This document shows positions 24,252-36,300 of a DNA stretch of 64,000 nucleotides, piece after piece (the stretch's first letter is position 1; every line of letters starts with the position of its first letter). Made by a program: the position numbers and the translations under genes. This DNA comes from Hermatobates lingyangjiaoensis (Eukaryota > Arthropoda > Insecta > Hemiptera > Hermatobatidae). The notes below the pieces were generated by a model that saw only the letters and a program-made list of their open reading frames with translations, did no database searches and was not told the DNA's origin. The stretch is taken from positions 212,975 through 276,974 of the forward strand of contig JAPFBL010000605.1 in the NCBI GenBank assembly GCA_026182355.1, in the 5' to 3' direction.

Positions 24252-27200
24252 AATAAAATAAAAAACGAAGGAAACACACAGAAAGACACAGACATAACTC
24301 ACATCGATATTTCGACAATCGTCGTCATCAGGAGGTGCGAAGAGCGAAGAGTCCCGCAGGAAGACAGGGCGGTACTGTAGTACCGCCCTGTCTTCCTGCG
24401 GGACTCTTCGCTCTTCGCACCTCCTGATGACGACGATTGTCGAAATATCGATGTGAGTTATGTCTGTGTCTTTCTGTGTGTTTCCTTCGTTTTTTATTTT
24501 ATTGTAAAAAAGTCCGCTGGACCGTTTCTTTTAATTGTATATATATAAACACTAATAACTTCTCGACCGTGTGACAGATATACAACTAAAAAAATGATTG
24601 ATCGGGATGCGGTCAGTTTCTTCCACTTTTTAATTCAAACTCTCATTGCCGACGTTTCGATTTTATTCAAAATCTTTTTCATAGGCCTACAAACAGAGGA
24701 AAACAAGAATTTTAATACGTACATTTTTAAAACACAAACAAAAGAAGTACACTATGAAAATTAAATACAATCTTGAGTATTAGGATAACAATGACAGAAT
24801 AATAAAAAAGAGAAAAAGATGGAGTCTAACTATAAAAACAAAGTTTTTTTTACAATGTACTTACATAAGTAGGAGTATTGGCAATTGAAGTACATTGTAA
24901 AAAAAACTTTGTTTTTATAGTTAGACTCCATCTGTTTCTCTTTTTTATTATTCTGTCATTGTTATCCTAATACTCAAGATTGTATTTAATTTTCATAGTG
25001 TACTTCTTTTGTTTGTGTTTTAAAAATGTACGTATTAAAATTCTTGTTTTCCTCTGTTTCTAGGCCTATGAAAAAGATTTTGAATAAAATCGAAACGTCG
25101 GCAATGAGAGTTTGAATTAAAAAGTGGAAGAAACTGACCGCATCCCGATCAATCATTTTTTTAGTTGTATATATATATATATATTATATATATATATATA
25201 TCAATGATCAAACCACAATAAGAAATGGGAAAACAAGACCAAGATCCTTCAACAGTAACAAGCGGTCTTCGTCAGAGTCAAAAACCCAACGGTTTGACGA
25301 AGACTGCTTGTTACGGTTGAAAGATCTTAGTCTTGTTTTCCCATTGCTTATTGTGGTTTGATCATTGATTGTTATTTCACGTGTTTATGTGAAATCTTTA
25401 TATATATAGAAATTAGAAAAAAAGGGTTCTTTATTTTTCTGTTTTCCTTTTCACTGTTTCTTTTGTGTATGTGATTAAATATAGAAATAATTATTTTTCA
25501 GGGTTTTGATGAATTATTGGAACTTGCTGAAACGGGAGATCACAGAAATATGGATCTTCTAGTTGGAGATATCTACGGTGGGGATTACAGATCTCTTGGC
25601 TTGGAAGAAGACCTTATTGCTTCTTCTTTTGGAAAAGTGGCCCATTTAAAAAATAATCAAAGTTTGTATTAATTTGATTTTTTTTTCAAGTTTAAGTCTT
25701 ATATTTGTTTATGTACATGGAAATGTTAATGGTGGTGGTTTATTAGCAGCATTCTTGTCATTAGTTCCGAAAATTGAGCTGGAATGGTTGATTTATTTGA
25801 GTTTTTACGTGACAAATGGAAATATTGTTTTCATTCTGTCTCTCAGAGAAGGCATTCGGTCTCAAGTCTTGTTACTTGACCCTTGTTACTTGTTTAGGAT
25901 CTTAATTCTAATAAAATGAATGAATGAATTATAATAGAAAAATTCTAATATTTAGTATGGTAAAATTTAGGACTACCTATGTAGAATGAACCTTGTAAAG
26001 TATGCCATTTATAACTAAAATGGGTAGAATCAGAGTAGCCCAGTAGCTTACGTGCTCGTCTCGAACTGGTATATTAGAGATTCGATATTCATTCTGGCCC
26101 TCGATTTATTCAGACGGGAGGTAGAATGAAAGATCTGAGAACTTCACCCTCGATAGGAGGAACGTTTTAACATCAGTCCTGAGCAATCACGATGTGGGAT
26201 ACACGTTAATACCTATTCTAAAGAGGCAAAATTCTGGACTTCCAATGTAGAATGTTCAGGTTCATAGTGTGGTATTATAAAGAGCCAATGTTCTGCCTAT
26301 GTGTGTTCTCTCGTGGGACTGCCACTGCAATCTAACATAACTAAAATGTTTACTCATTAACATATCAGCCTCACTCTACACCCTTAAAGCTACACCTAAG
26401 ATAAAAGCCTACAAGAGTGGGCCTTAAAAACTAAAAAACCTACAATTCTAACTTCATATAATATTATGATAAACTTTAAAAGTTCCTTAAATGATATTAT
26501 AAAATTGTTTGTTACCATAAAACCCTGAATATCAACCATATCTAAAATCTCTTTGAAATTAATATCTCTAACATTGTTTCAGTACCTATTTGCTCTGATG
26601 CCGACGTCGCTCGAAGTTTACTATTCACTATAAGTAACGATATCGGTCAAATTGCCTGCCTCTATGCCATGATGCACAACCTCAAAAAGGTAAGTCAATT
26701 AATTATTATTATAATTTGTATTTTACCTTCATGATATTTATGCTTAATGACATTAATAAATAAGTTATATCGAATTATTTGTTTCTAAGTGATCATTTTT
26801 ATATACTATGAAATCATTTCGAGGAACGTGATGTATTATTTTACTTCGTTTTTTGTTTGCTTGGTTTTTGTTTGTCATGAATAAATTTTACAATCGTTGC
26901 AACCACTCTTCCTAAACTCATTTTACTCTTTTTCGCTTTCTTTTTTTTATATTTAAATTGTTTCATTTACTTAATATGTTATTTTGATTTAAAATTTTGA
27001 AATATTTTAATGTCTGATCTGCATGTATATATATATATATATATATAGTTTTCTATGGGTTGTCCGGGGAAAGGAATATGATTCGATGCGATGTTGACCA
27101 ATGGGAGTAGAGTTACAGGTCCAAGCGTAAGGTCCCAGTTGCCCGCTGCTCAGCAAAAAGCCTTTGCGTTCTGCTGGCTTGGCAGAACGCAAAGGCTTTT

Positions 27201-27273
27201 TGCTGAGCAGCGGGCAACTGGGACCTTACGCTTGGACCTGTAACTCTACTCCCATTGGTCAACATCGCATCGA

Positions 27274-27311
<38 letters not shown>

Positions 27312-30300
27312 CACATAGATACAAGATTTATCATACACACGTGAAATAACAATCAATGATCAAACCACAATATGAAATGGGAAAAAAAGTCTAAGATCTT
27401 TCAAACGTAACAAGCGGTCTTCATCAGAGTCAAAAACCCAACTGACGAACACCGCTTGTTACGGTTGAAAGATCTCAGTCTTTTTTTTTCCAGTTCATAT
27501 TGTGGTGTGATCATTCATATAGTAACACATTTACAGTCTCTAATATTTGGTTTAACCGTCATTAACAGTGTAGGTCACCAAAGTACTCTTTTCTCTCCTG
27601 ATGGCGGATAAACTGAAAATTGTAGACTGTTAGTGAGTATATCTGATTATTGTTTGCCTATAGTTCACCTTTTAACATGCATATATACCATATTGACAAT
27701 GAGTCCTCGCTTGTCTTCACAGATATACCCAAATTCCTTAATGAAAACATAAGTAATGGATTCAACTAATTCTAAAATAATGGAATCCTTATAAATCTTA
27801 AAATATATTTTTCCTGATTACTGTACTTAGAGTTAATTATGATGTTTTTCTTGTTTTGAGTTATATTTAGTATAATTATCTTTAGAAATGTTCATGAAAG
27901 TATATTATGTTGATGTAAACTATGTAATTTTTGTTTAGGTTTATTTTGGTGGATACTTTTTAAGAAATCACCCTCTTAGTATGCACACAGTGTCGTTTTC
28001 CATCAACTACTGGTCTAAAGGAGCAGTTCAATGTCTGTTTTTAAGACATGAAGGTTATCTTGGAGCAATTGGAGCTTTTTTGAAAGGAGCTGAACAATGC
28101 GGTAAGGAATAATGGATTGAATATCTTAAATTATATAATCTTAAGTTAGAAATGATAAGGGTTACTTTTCATTACTTGTGCAATCTGTTATAGTGTTGTA
28201 TTTACTCATATTGGGGGATTTCAAGAATGACGTCTCCAAACAAAAATAGTTTAATATGAAACTATACGTTTCGAACACTTAGTGTTCTTCTTCAAGTTAA
28301 CATCTAAAAATAGATATGAATATAAATTATCATTAGTTGTGCAATCCGTAATTGTGTAGTATTTAGTCATTCTGAGGTAAAATGGATAAACAAACAAAAG
28401 GCTTCACACAAATAAAGTTTTATTCAACAACAACAACGCGTTTCGAACACTTTGTGTTCATCATCAGGAAGACACCAAGGATGTGGTGCTGAAGGGTTGG
28501 TCCAGTAAAAACAACAGTGAGTTGTGTTCGAACAGTGTTCTAAACGTGCTGTTGTTGTTGAATAAAACTTCATTTGTGTGGAGACTTTTGTTTCTTTATC
28601 CATTTTACCTCAGAATATAAATTATGTTAATATCATAAATCATGTTAAATATAAATACCTATAAAAAATGTATCTTTTGTTTTATATGTTAACCTGAAGA
28701 AAGACACTAAGTGTATGAAACGTGTTGTTAGTTTCATTTTAAACTTTTTTTGTGTGGATATTAATTTTAGAAACCTCCAATAGGGTTACTTTCTTTGAAT
28801 TCTTCTTCTTTGTGGTATCAGAAGAGGCCGGCTTGCGGCCTAGGTGTGTTCTCTCTCGAGACGGCCACTATAACCTAACCTAACCTAACTAGGGTTACTT
28901 TTTTAAAGTTTAGGTAATTCTCTATTTGGTGACCATAAGCGTTTTTAAGTTTTCGATTGTATCAAGTATATTATTATCGAGCATGTGATAATAGTAACTT
29001 TTGAATTTTCTTTTTTTTTAAAAAACAAAAAAAGGGGGAATAAAAGATTGTGAAAAGTCGAACAATGATTGCTGTCCCGAAAGCACTGATAGTTGACGTA
29101 GTTTATTTTTAAGGTTATACTCACCAAGTTGCAGACATTCAAATAGGACGAATAACCGAGCTATATTTCATTAACTAAAAAATGGTTGTCGAGTAGCGGA
29201 AGGTTATTGGTTCTATAGCGCTGTTGTCTATGTTGGAGACCCGGTGGTTTCCAAACGTCGCTTTACAAGTGCGCTTGGAGTCGCTATCTTACTCTCCTGA
29301 TGACAGTTCAATTGAAAATTAGAGTCTTTAAGTGTGTTTCTATCTTTACTCTGTGTCTATAGTTCACTGTGAAACGTTTTTTGTCCTTTATGGATCGTTT
29401 TCCTGTTGATAATATGTATGTACGAGGAGTGTAAATAAAGTAGTGAGACTGGCAACGTCGCTTTCGATCTGGCAACGCTGGAGACGCGTGGCCTTGAGTA
29501 GCGTCAGGTGCACGTGTGATGCGACTCCAGTATGAATCTGAACTCGCCACAGTCATTTGTTTGTCCGTAGCGTTGGTTTTCGTGAAATGGTTTTTTCTTG
29601 AGCGTTTTAAAAATGAGTGACCTCAAAGTTGAGCAGCGGTGTGCAATCAAATTTTGCTTCAGACTTGGACATAATGCAACCGAAACTTTTGAAAAACTTC
29701 AGGAGGCCTATGGAGAACATGTTTTATCAAGGGCACAGGTTTTTCGGTGGTTTAAGGAATTTTCAGAAGGAAGAGAGTCGATTGAAGATGAACCACGAAG
29801 CGGAAGGCCTTCAAGTGCAAACACCGATGAAAATGTCAACAGAGTACGGAACCTTGTGCGTTCAGATCGACGCTTGACAGTCAGAATGATCGGGGAACGG
29901 TTAATCAGCACTTCTACCGTGAGGTCCTTGAAAGACTTCGAAAAAGAGTCCTTCGTGTGCGGCCAAACATCAAAGACAAGTGGGTGTTGCATCACGACAA
30001 CGCGCCCTGTCACACTGCCATCTCAATAAACGAGTTTTTGGCCAGTAAAAACATTCCTGTTGCTCCTCAGCCTCCTTATTCACCAGACTTGAGTCCTTGT
30101 GACTTTTTCCTCTTCCCGAGATTGAAAAATCACCTCAAGGGAACTCATTTCGGGACACTACAAAACATACAAACTGCTGTAACCGACCAGCTGAAGGCCA
30201 TTCCAGAATCCGAATTCCAGCAATGCTACAATGATTGGAAGGACCGTCTCCAGCGCTGTGTGGCTTCCGAAGGGAACTATTTTGAAGGTGACAATATCAC

Positions 30301-33300
30301 ATTGTAATTATATTTGAATAGAAAATTTTAAAAAAATCAGTCTCACTACTTTATTTACACACCTCGTACATAGCTTGTGAATGTAAACCCACATTACACT
30401 ACTTTCTTTTTTTTTTTGTTTATTTTTTCTATCCCATTTTAAAACTTAGTACCCTTTGTGGAGGAAACAAGTCAATCCTGTAAAAAAAAAATTGCTGCTT
30501 CCTTTACAATGATTCCTGAAAGGACTTTAGTGTTTTAGCTTCCAAACCTTCTAATGGAAAAGGTGTTATTTTATGTACTATTCATTTTCAAATTTTCTTA
30601 AAAAAAACATCTTGTTTCATTAATTGGTTACTATACTAAAGAATAGAAAAACGGTTAAAATATAATATGTTGAAGAAGTACAACAGTAAGTGGACAAAGA
30701 CTTTTGTTCCTACTGTACATATATGTGATAGACAAAACCATGTTTTGCTGAACAGTATCACAGCATCAGTATAATTACTGGTAGTCGATTGAATTAACCT
30801 TAGGAGAGAACATAATGCTGAATGTGGACATAGAATGTGATACTCTTACAGGAATGGTAACGTAATGTTAAAACAATGACGCATGTAGTCAGGTAGATAG
30901 GCAAGTAGTGTGGTAACTTATGGTAGTTGAAGGTGGATGGATGGTATGGAGGAATGTTTCTTGTTCCTGTTGACATGAAGTTATTTTAAAGTCTCATTAT
31001 ATCGTATAACTGACTGGAAATATAAAAAAACACAACATTCCTCGGTATAATCTAATAAAGATATCTACCTTTGTTATAATTATTCTAATAATCGTACTTT
31101 TGACGGTACGTGACTTGCTCCTGATCTCCTTTATAATAAGAGATGATAGTTAATGATTTGTTAAAACATATCGTAACTCCTGTTCTGTCAAAGGACTGAT
31201 ATACTTTATACTCTCAGTTAGCCTATGATGAATCTAGTGCTATGTTGCAAACAAACCAGCTACAAATGGTGTTCATAATTTATAAGTTATTTCTTTATCA
31301 CAAAAGGAATAAATTATTATTCATTTAATCCATTTGTTTTCCGTACTGTCCCATAATGTATCCTTAGTCCATGGTGAATAATTAGTCTGTTTATTCAAGT
31401 GGATGATGGTACTATTTTGGGTGCATGACTTAGTTCTCATATCATCACAGTGGATCTATAGTTTATGACTCTTAAGAGTTGGGGGACAGGTTAGCTCAGT
31501 GGTTAACGTACTCACCTCAGTGGTTCGTTACCCACATGGCCCTCGATATATTCACGTGGGAGGTGAATAAATCTGAACATGTCGTCCATTGTAGAGGACG
31601 TTAAGCCGTCGGTCCCGAACCTGTACGATGTCAGGTACTAGTTAAAGATCCCTATTAAAAATACACTTGAATTAGGCAAAATTTAGGACTCCCAATGTAG
31701 AATCAATCTTTTTTGTGTGGTATCACAAAGAGCCTAATGTTCGGGCTATGTGTGTTCCCTTGTGGGACAGCCACTGAAACCTACAGGATTGCCTACTACT
31801 ACTACTTAAGAGTTATATCTCTCCAAGAATGATACATCAGTTTATTTTCTATGCCATAGAGCTCATATACATCGTGTTCGGGATAGTACTTATCTCCCTT
31901 TCTCTCCCTCATTCACTCTTGCATCTCTCTTTCTCATTCCTTTTATTTTCTCTTATCTCTCACTTGCACCATACTCATCCTCTCACACCATCTCTTTCTA
32001 TATTCATCCCTCCCTCGCTCCATCTCACTTTTCCTAAATCTTTTATCTCACTCACTCCCTACTGATTACCCTCTTTCTCCCACCGCTCGTCCTCTATCTA
32101 AATCTATCACTCTTCACCCCTTACACTTCCCACTTCGCCTTGTCTTCAATCCACATCCGTTCTCTTCTCAATATCTCTGTTTCCCCTCTCTTTTTTTTTT
32201 ACTACCCTCCCTATTCCTATCTCACTCCAGAGATCTCTCTTTTTCACCTTCCTCGCACTTACTATCTTTTCTTTCTTAAATGCTAGACTCAGAAAATAGG
32301 TTTTCACAAATTTTATGAAGTAACTTATTTGATTTGTTTAGGTAGTACAAGAGTACCATTTCATGCCCACTCCATTGTGTTTAGACCATATAATAAAGTA
32401 ATGTGGCCCGTCTTTGGTGTAAAATCAGTGATTAGCAACCTTTTCGACCTCAATGACAATCATTTTTTTTTAAGTATACGCCAATTGATTAGACAATGGC
32501 ACACACTAATTTCAAACACGTTTATATTATTATGAGTATTTTTTTTTATTGTTTAAATCGATATGCTAGCAGATGATAACGTTAGCCGTTTACCAGCTTT
32601 TTGTTTGATCGATGATTCTACAGATTCTACATTGTGAGTCTTAAATTTTGCCTAACTCAAGTGCATTTCGAGTAGGGATCTTTAACGAGCACCTGGCATC
32701 GTACAGGCTTGGGACCGATGGCTTAACGTCCTCTCCAATGGACGACGTACTCAGATTTATTCACCTCCCGCTTGAATAAATCGAGGGCCAGGTGGGGATC
32801 AGTTCAGAGGCGAGCACGTAACCACTGAGCTAACCTGTCCCTTTATTACGAGTAAATATAGAACATTGATAATTAAATTGTTACAATATTTTATTGCATA
32901 TATGCCAAGTAGAGATCTGTTTAATTGAAAGATTGAAGACCCTCATATCAAATACTGTCCTTCTTCAGATAAAATTAATGCAGTCTAAATACATGGATGT
33001 AATTTACAGCTTCAGTAGTTTATTTCGACAAATACATTTCTTTAATACATACCTATTTTGTAATATAATTGTGTCTTAGTTACTTTTTATACGTTTTTTG
33101 TTGATTAAAAAGTTAATGAGCACCGTTAATAAACTTTACACTTCCTATTTATTTGGCGATAAAATGTAGCATATTTCAGTACAGCGCAATGTTTCTTGCT
33201 GCAGTTATTTATCTTTATTATAAAATTAAAAGCACGTTGCTAAATCTGATACTCAACGCTGTCTCGTTATTCAATGACAAATTTTTTTTTTGGTATTATA

Positions 33301-36300
33301 ACTTTCAAAATAAACTAAGTCAATCAGAAATGAAAGTTAATTTTTCTAACCAACAATATTTCTAGTTTTTATGGCAAATTGGACGGAAAAAATGTTCTGA
33401 TGTAAAAAGTGCTTGTTAAACATTTTTGCTAGTAAAAAATGAACTCGCAATACTTCCCAGCAAAACTCTGCAGATCGAACAAAAGGTTTTAACTTCAAGT
33501 TTTTTATGTATAGAATCCTAAGTACATTAAATACTACATTGAACACCAAGTGTATTGAATGTATAACAGTTAATACTGTTACGGAGGGCGGTTGCTTTCA
33601 TAGAACACACTGTTGTCTCTTTACAAACGTATTATATTCGACATATGTTAACACACAATATCCAACTAACAGGTTCTCGAGTATCACTGGCGTAGCCATG
33701 TCAATATTGTTTATGAAATCACTAACATGTAGGTATTCCTGCCACGAGCAGGTGCACTCGGCAGGTTCACTCCTACGACCGCAACACTGTTCTTTATTTT
33801 AAATGTACATTTTGTAAATTATTAACATTTAGGATTTTTTTATTTATTTTAACTAGTAAAGTAGTTAGTTGCCTTTGGTTTTGATTTTTTATCTAGTGAA
33901 TATTAAACTTATTGTATTGGCTAGTATACAGTAATGTTATGACTAACTGTAATAATTGGAATCAAATTTCCCTAATTTCTTTTGATGACAGCTGTTTAAT
34001 ATAATTATTCCTGGAGAGGAATACAGCTTAACTTTAATTATGGCAATCATTTTTTTTTTCTTAATAGAAGTAGGTTGCATCCTTGTTAGGTGTTAAGTCC
34101 ATCAAGGCTTTTTTCAGTTATGGGAATAGATTTTTTGAATTAAGGCTGTTATCGTTATCTTATGCCTTCATGGTGTTATATAACTAATGTTAACTGAGAA
34201 TGTAACTGAATAAATAGTAGCTCCCTATAAACCATCGGCTGTTATCTAAATTACTTTTTATCTAGAAATAAAATAAAAATCACTGTTTAGTCATTCTTAA
34301 TTGTCTTGTCGTAATAAGTAATTTGATCGCCGTAAAAATGGAAAAAGGTAATGGATTACAATTTTTTTATTTTGAGTATAATGTTAAATCAAAAAGTTAT
34401 TGTAAACATATGAATTAATGTTATTTGTTTATATATATTATAGATTCTTTTGTTGTTTTATTTTCTACAGGCATTCTTGGCAAACAAGGTATTAAGAATT
34501 GTTAGAATGTTGTAAGTAAAACCTTTCTGTTTGAAAAAAAAACCCTCATTAAGTAAAATTAATAACATTGATTCTTAATGTGAAATCCTTGCTTTTATAT
34601 TCTTTTGTTTTTCTGTTTATAGAAATATGTTTGCAATATTTTCAGTTAGGTATCCTTTTGAATTTATTAAATGTAGCATTAGGTATGTAGTAATGTAATA
34701 TAATCTTTGCTTCATATTCTACCATACATTATAATATTTTAAGAAACCGTTCGAATAATCCGCCTTTTAGATCAAACGTGTACTTTATTACTAATTTTCA
34801 ACTTGTCCTTGTTCTTTTTTTCCGTTATTAAACGTTTTCGTCAGTTGAATCACTTAAGATTTGTTATTCTTTTGAAGCAATCAATCAGACTCGTTCCAAT
34901 TTTCTTAAAAGTTCTATGTTCAGAATTTAGTAAAACCTTTAGTTTATTTCGGAATTCGTTTGTGCCCATCAAACCATGTAGATTTAAGTTTACCATACAA
35001 AAAAGTAAATGATGAAGGAAAGTATATATGAAAACTGTGTTAATATTTTAAATTTTATCATGATACATCAAACCATGCATTATCTTGTCTATTATAAAAA
35101 GTGGATAACCAACTTAACATGTATTATGATGTAAATTGAAAAGTGTATTCTCAAAACATTATTATTACTCTGAGTCAGAGGTTCCCACAGTGGGTTCCGC
35201 GGAATTCAGAGGTTCCTTAATGGACTGTTTGGGGTTCCGCTTAAAACATTTAGAAAAAACATGTTTCTAAATTTTTTTTTTAGTAGGTATGAATTTATTA
35301 TGTGTTTCTTGTGAATCATGAAACTGAATAATGTGTATATCTACTTACACACATAAAAAGATTTCACATAAACACGTGAAACAACAATCAATGATCAAAC
35401 CACAATAAGAAATGGGAAAACAAGACTAAGATCTTTCAACCGTAACAAGCGGTCTTCGTCAGAGTCAAAAACCCAACTGACTCAGTTGGGTTTTTGACTC
35501 TGACGAAGACCGCTTGTTACGGTTGAAAGATCTTAGTCTTGTTTTCCCATTTCTTATTGTGGTTTGATCATTTATACACATAAGTAGAAGTGGTCAAAAT
35601 TTTATTCATATTTGAATGAATCACTAGTCAGTTTTTTGGTGGAACTATCTGATTCCCGAATTCGATTCTATTGCAAAAATAGCACTTCACACTGTCTACT
35701 TATGTAAAACCGGATTTTCCTTTTATACTTCCATAAAAACTATGTATCGAAGTAGACCTAATGCTGGGCCTGTCTTGAGAATCAAACTCTCAACTAAAAA
35801 GCTATAAAAATAATTTCAAAATGAACTTTGCGTTAAAATTGCTGGTATTTCTGTTTTATGTGTTATTTACTTGTGAAAAATATGAAAATAAAATCTTTTT
35901 GTTTTGAATTTTTTATTCATAAAATACACATTGCAGTAATATTACTTTTTGATTGTTTTTAAACATACGTACTATTTATATAGGCATATGAAATATTTAT
36001 ATTATGATTGTATAAAATCATTAGAATCTGTTGTTTTAGGGAAAGTTACTGAAGCAAAAAGAGTTCCGCGTCGAAAAAATTGTGAATAACTTGCTCTTAA
36101 GTCATAGTAATGTAATAACGTGTCATAAAAGACTTAGTTAGCAAGAATAAAACTATGATAGTCTCAACAGAAAATACTTTCTCAATTCTCAATTGTTTCA
36201 AAGCATCCATAAGACATAGTAGCCCAAAATAAGTTTTCAAAATCACTTTCGGTTTTTTTTAGAGTTTTTTAACGTGACTTCTGTTAGCCCGTTTATAGAA

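Larger units (their letters stand above)
19080..28101 (+). other. PANK4: PANK4 exons 1-8: pantothenate kinase domain
   Basis: This part encodes residues 1 to about 367. Visible motifs: phosphate-binding FAIDIGGSLTK (about 30-40, split by intron 1), ATGGGAYK, then [10 protein letters not shown] with Glu138, [26 protein letters not shown] with Arg202, [22 protein letters not shown], and [20 protein letters not shown] at the end. Glu138 and Arg202 align with the Glu138 and Arg207 (PANK3 numbering) that are replaced by Val and Trp in mammalian PANK4. Codons are at 20030-20032 and 21566-21568. The introns hold Penelope-type, fold-back and SINE insertions. Confidence 0.88.

Noticed and set aside
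27007..27349. Two near-identical ORFs on opposite strands
   Set aside because: They arise from the perfect palindrome of family G plus TA arrays.
29708..30013. Minus-strand ORF of 101 codons
   Set aside because: Shadow of the mariner transposase on the other strand.
31482..31560. tRNA gene
   Set aside because: Box A and B match a tRNA, but the acceptor stem is absent and the same head recurs with a common body in many places, so it is a SINE.
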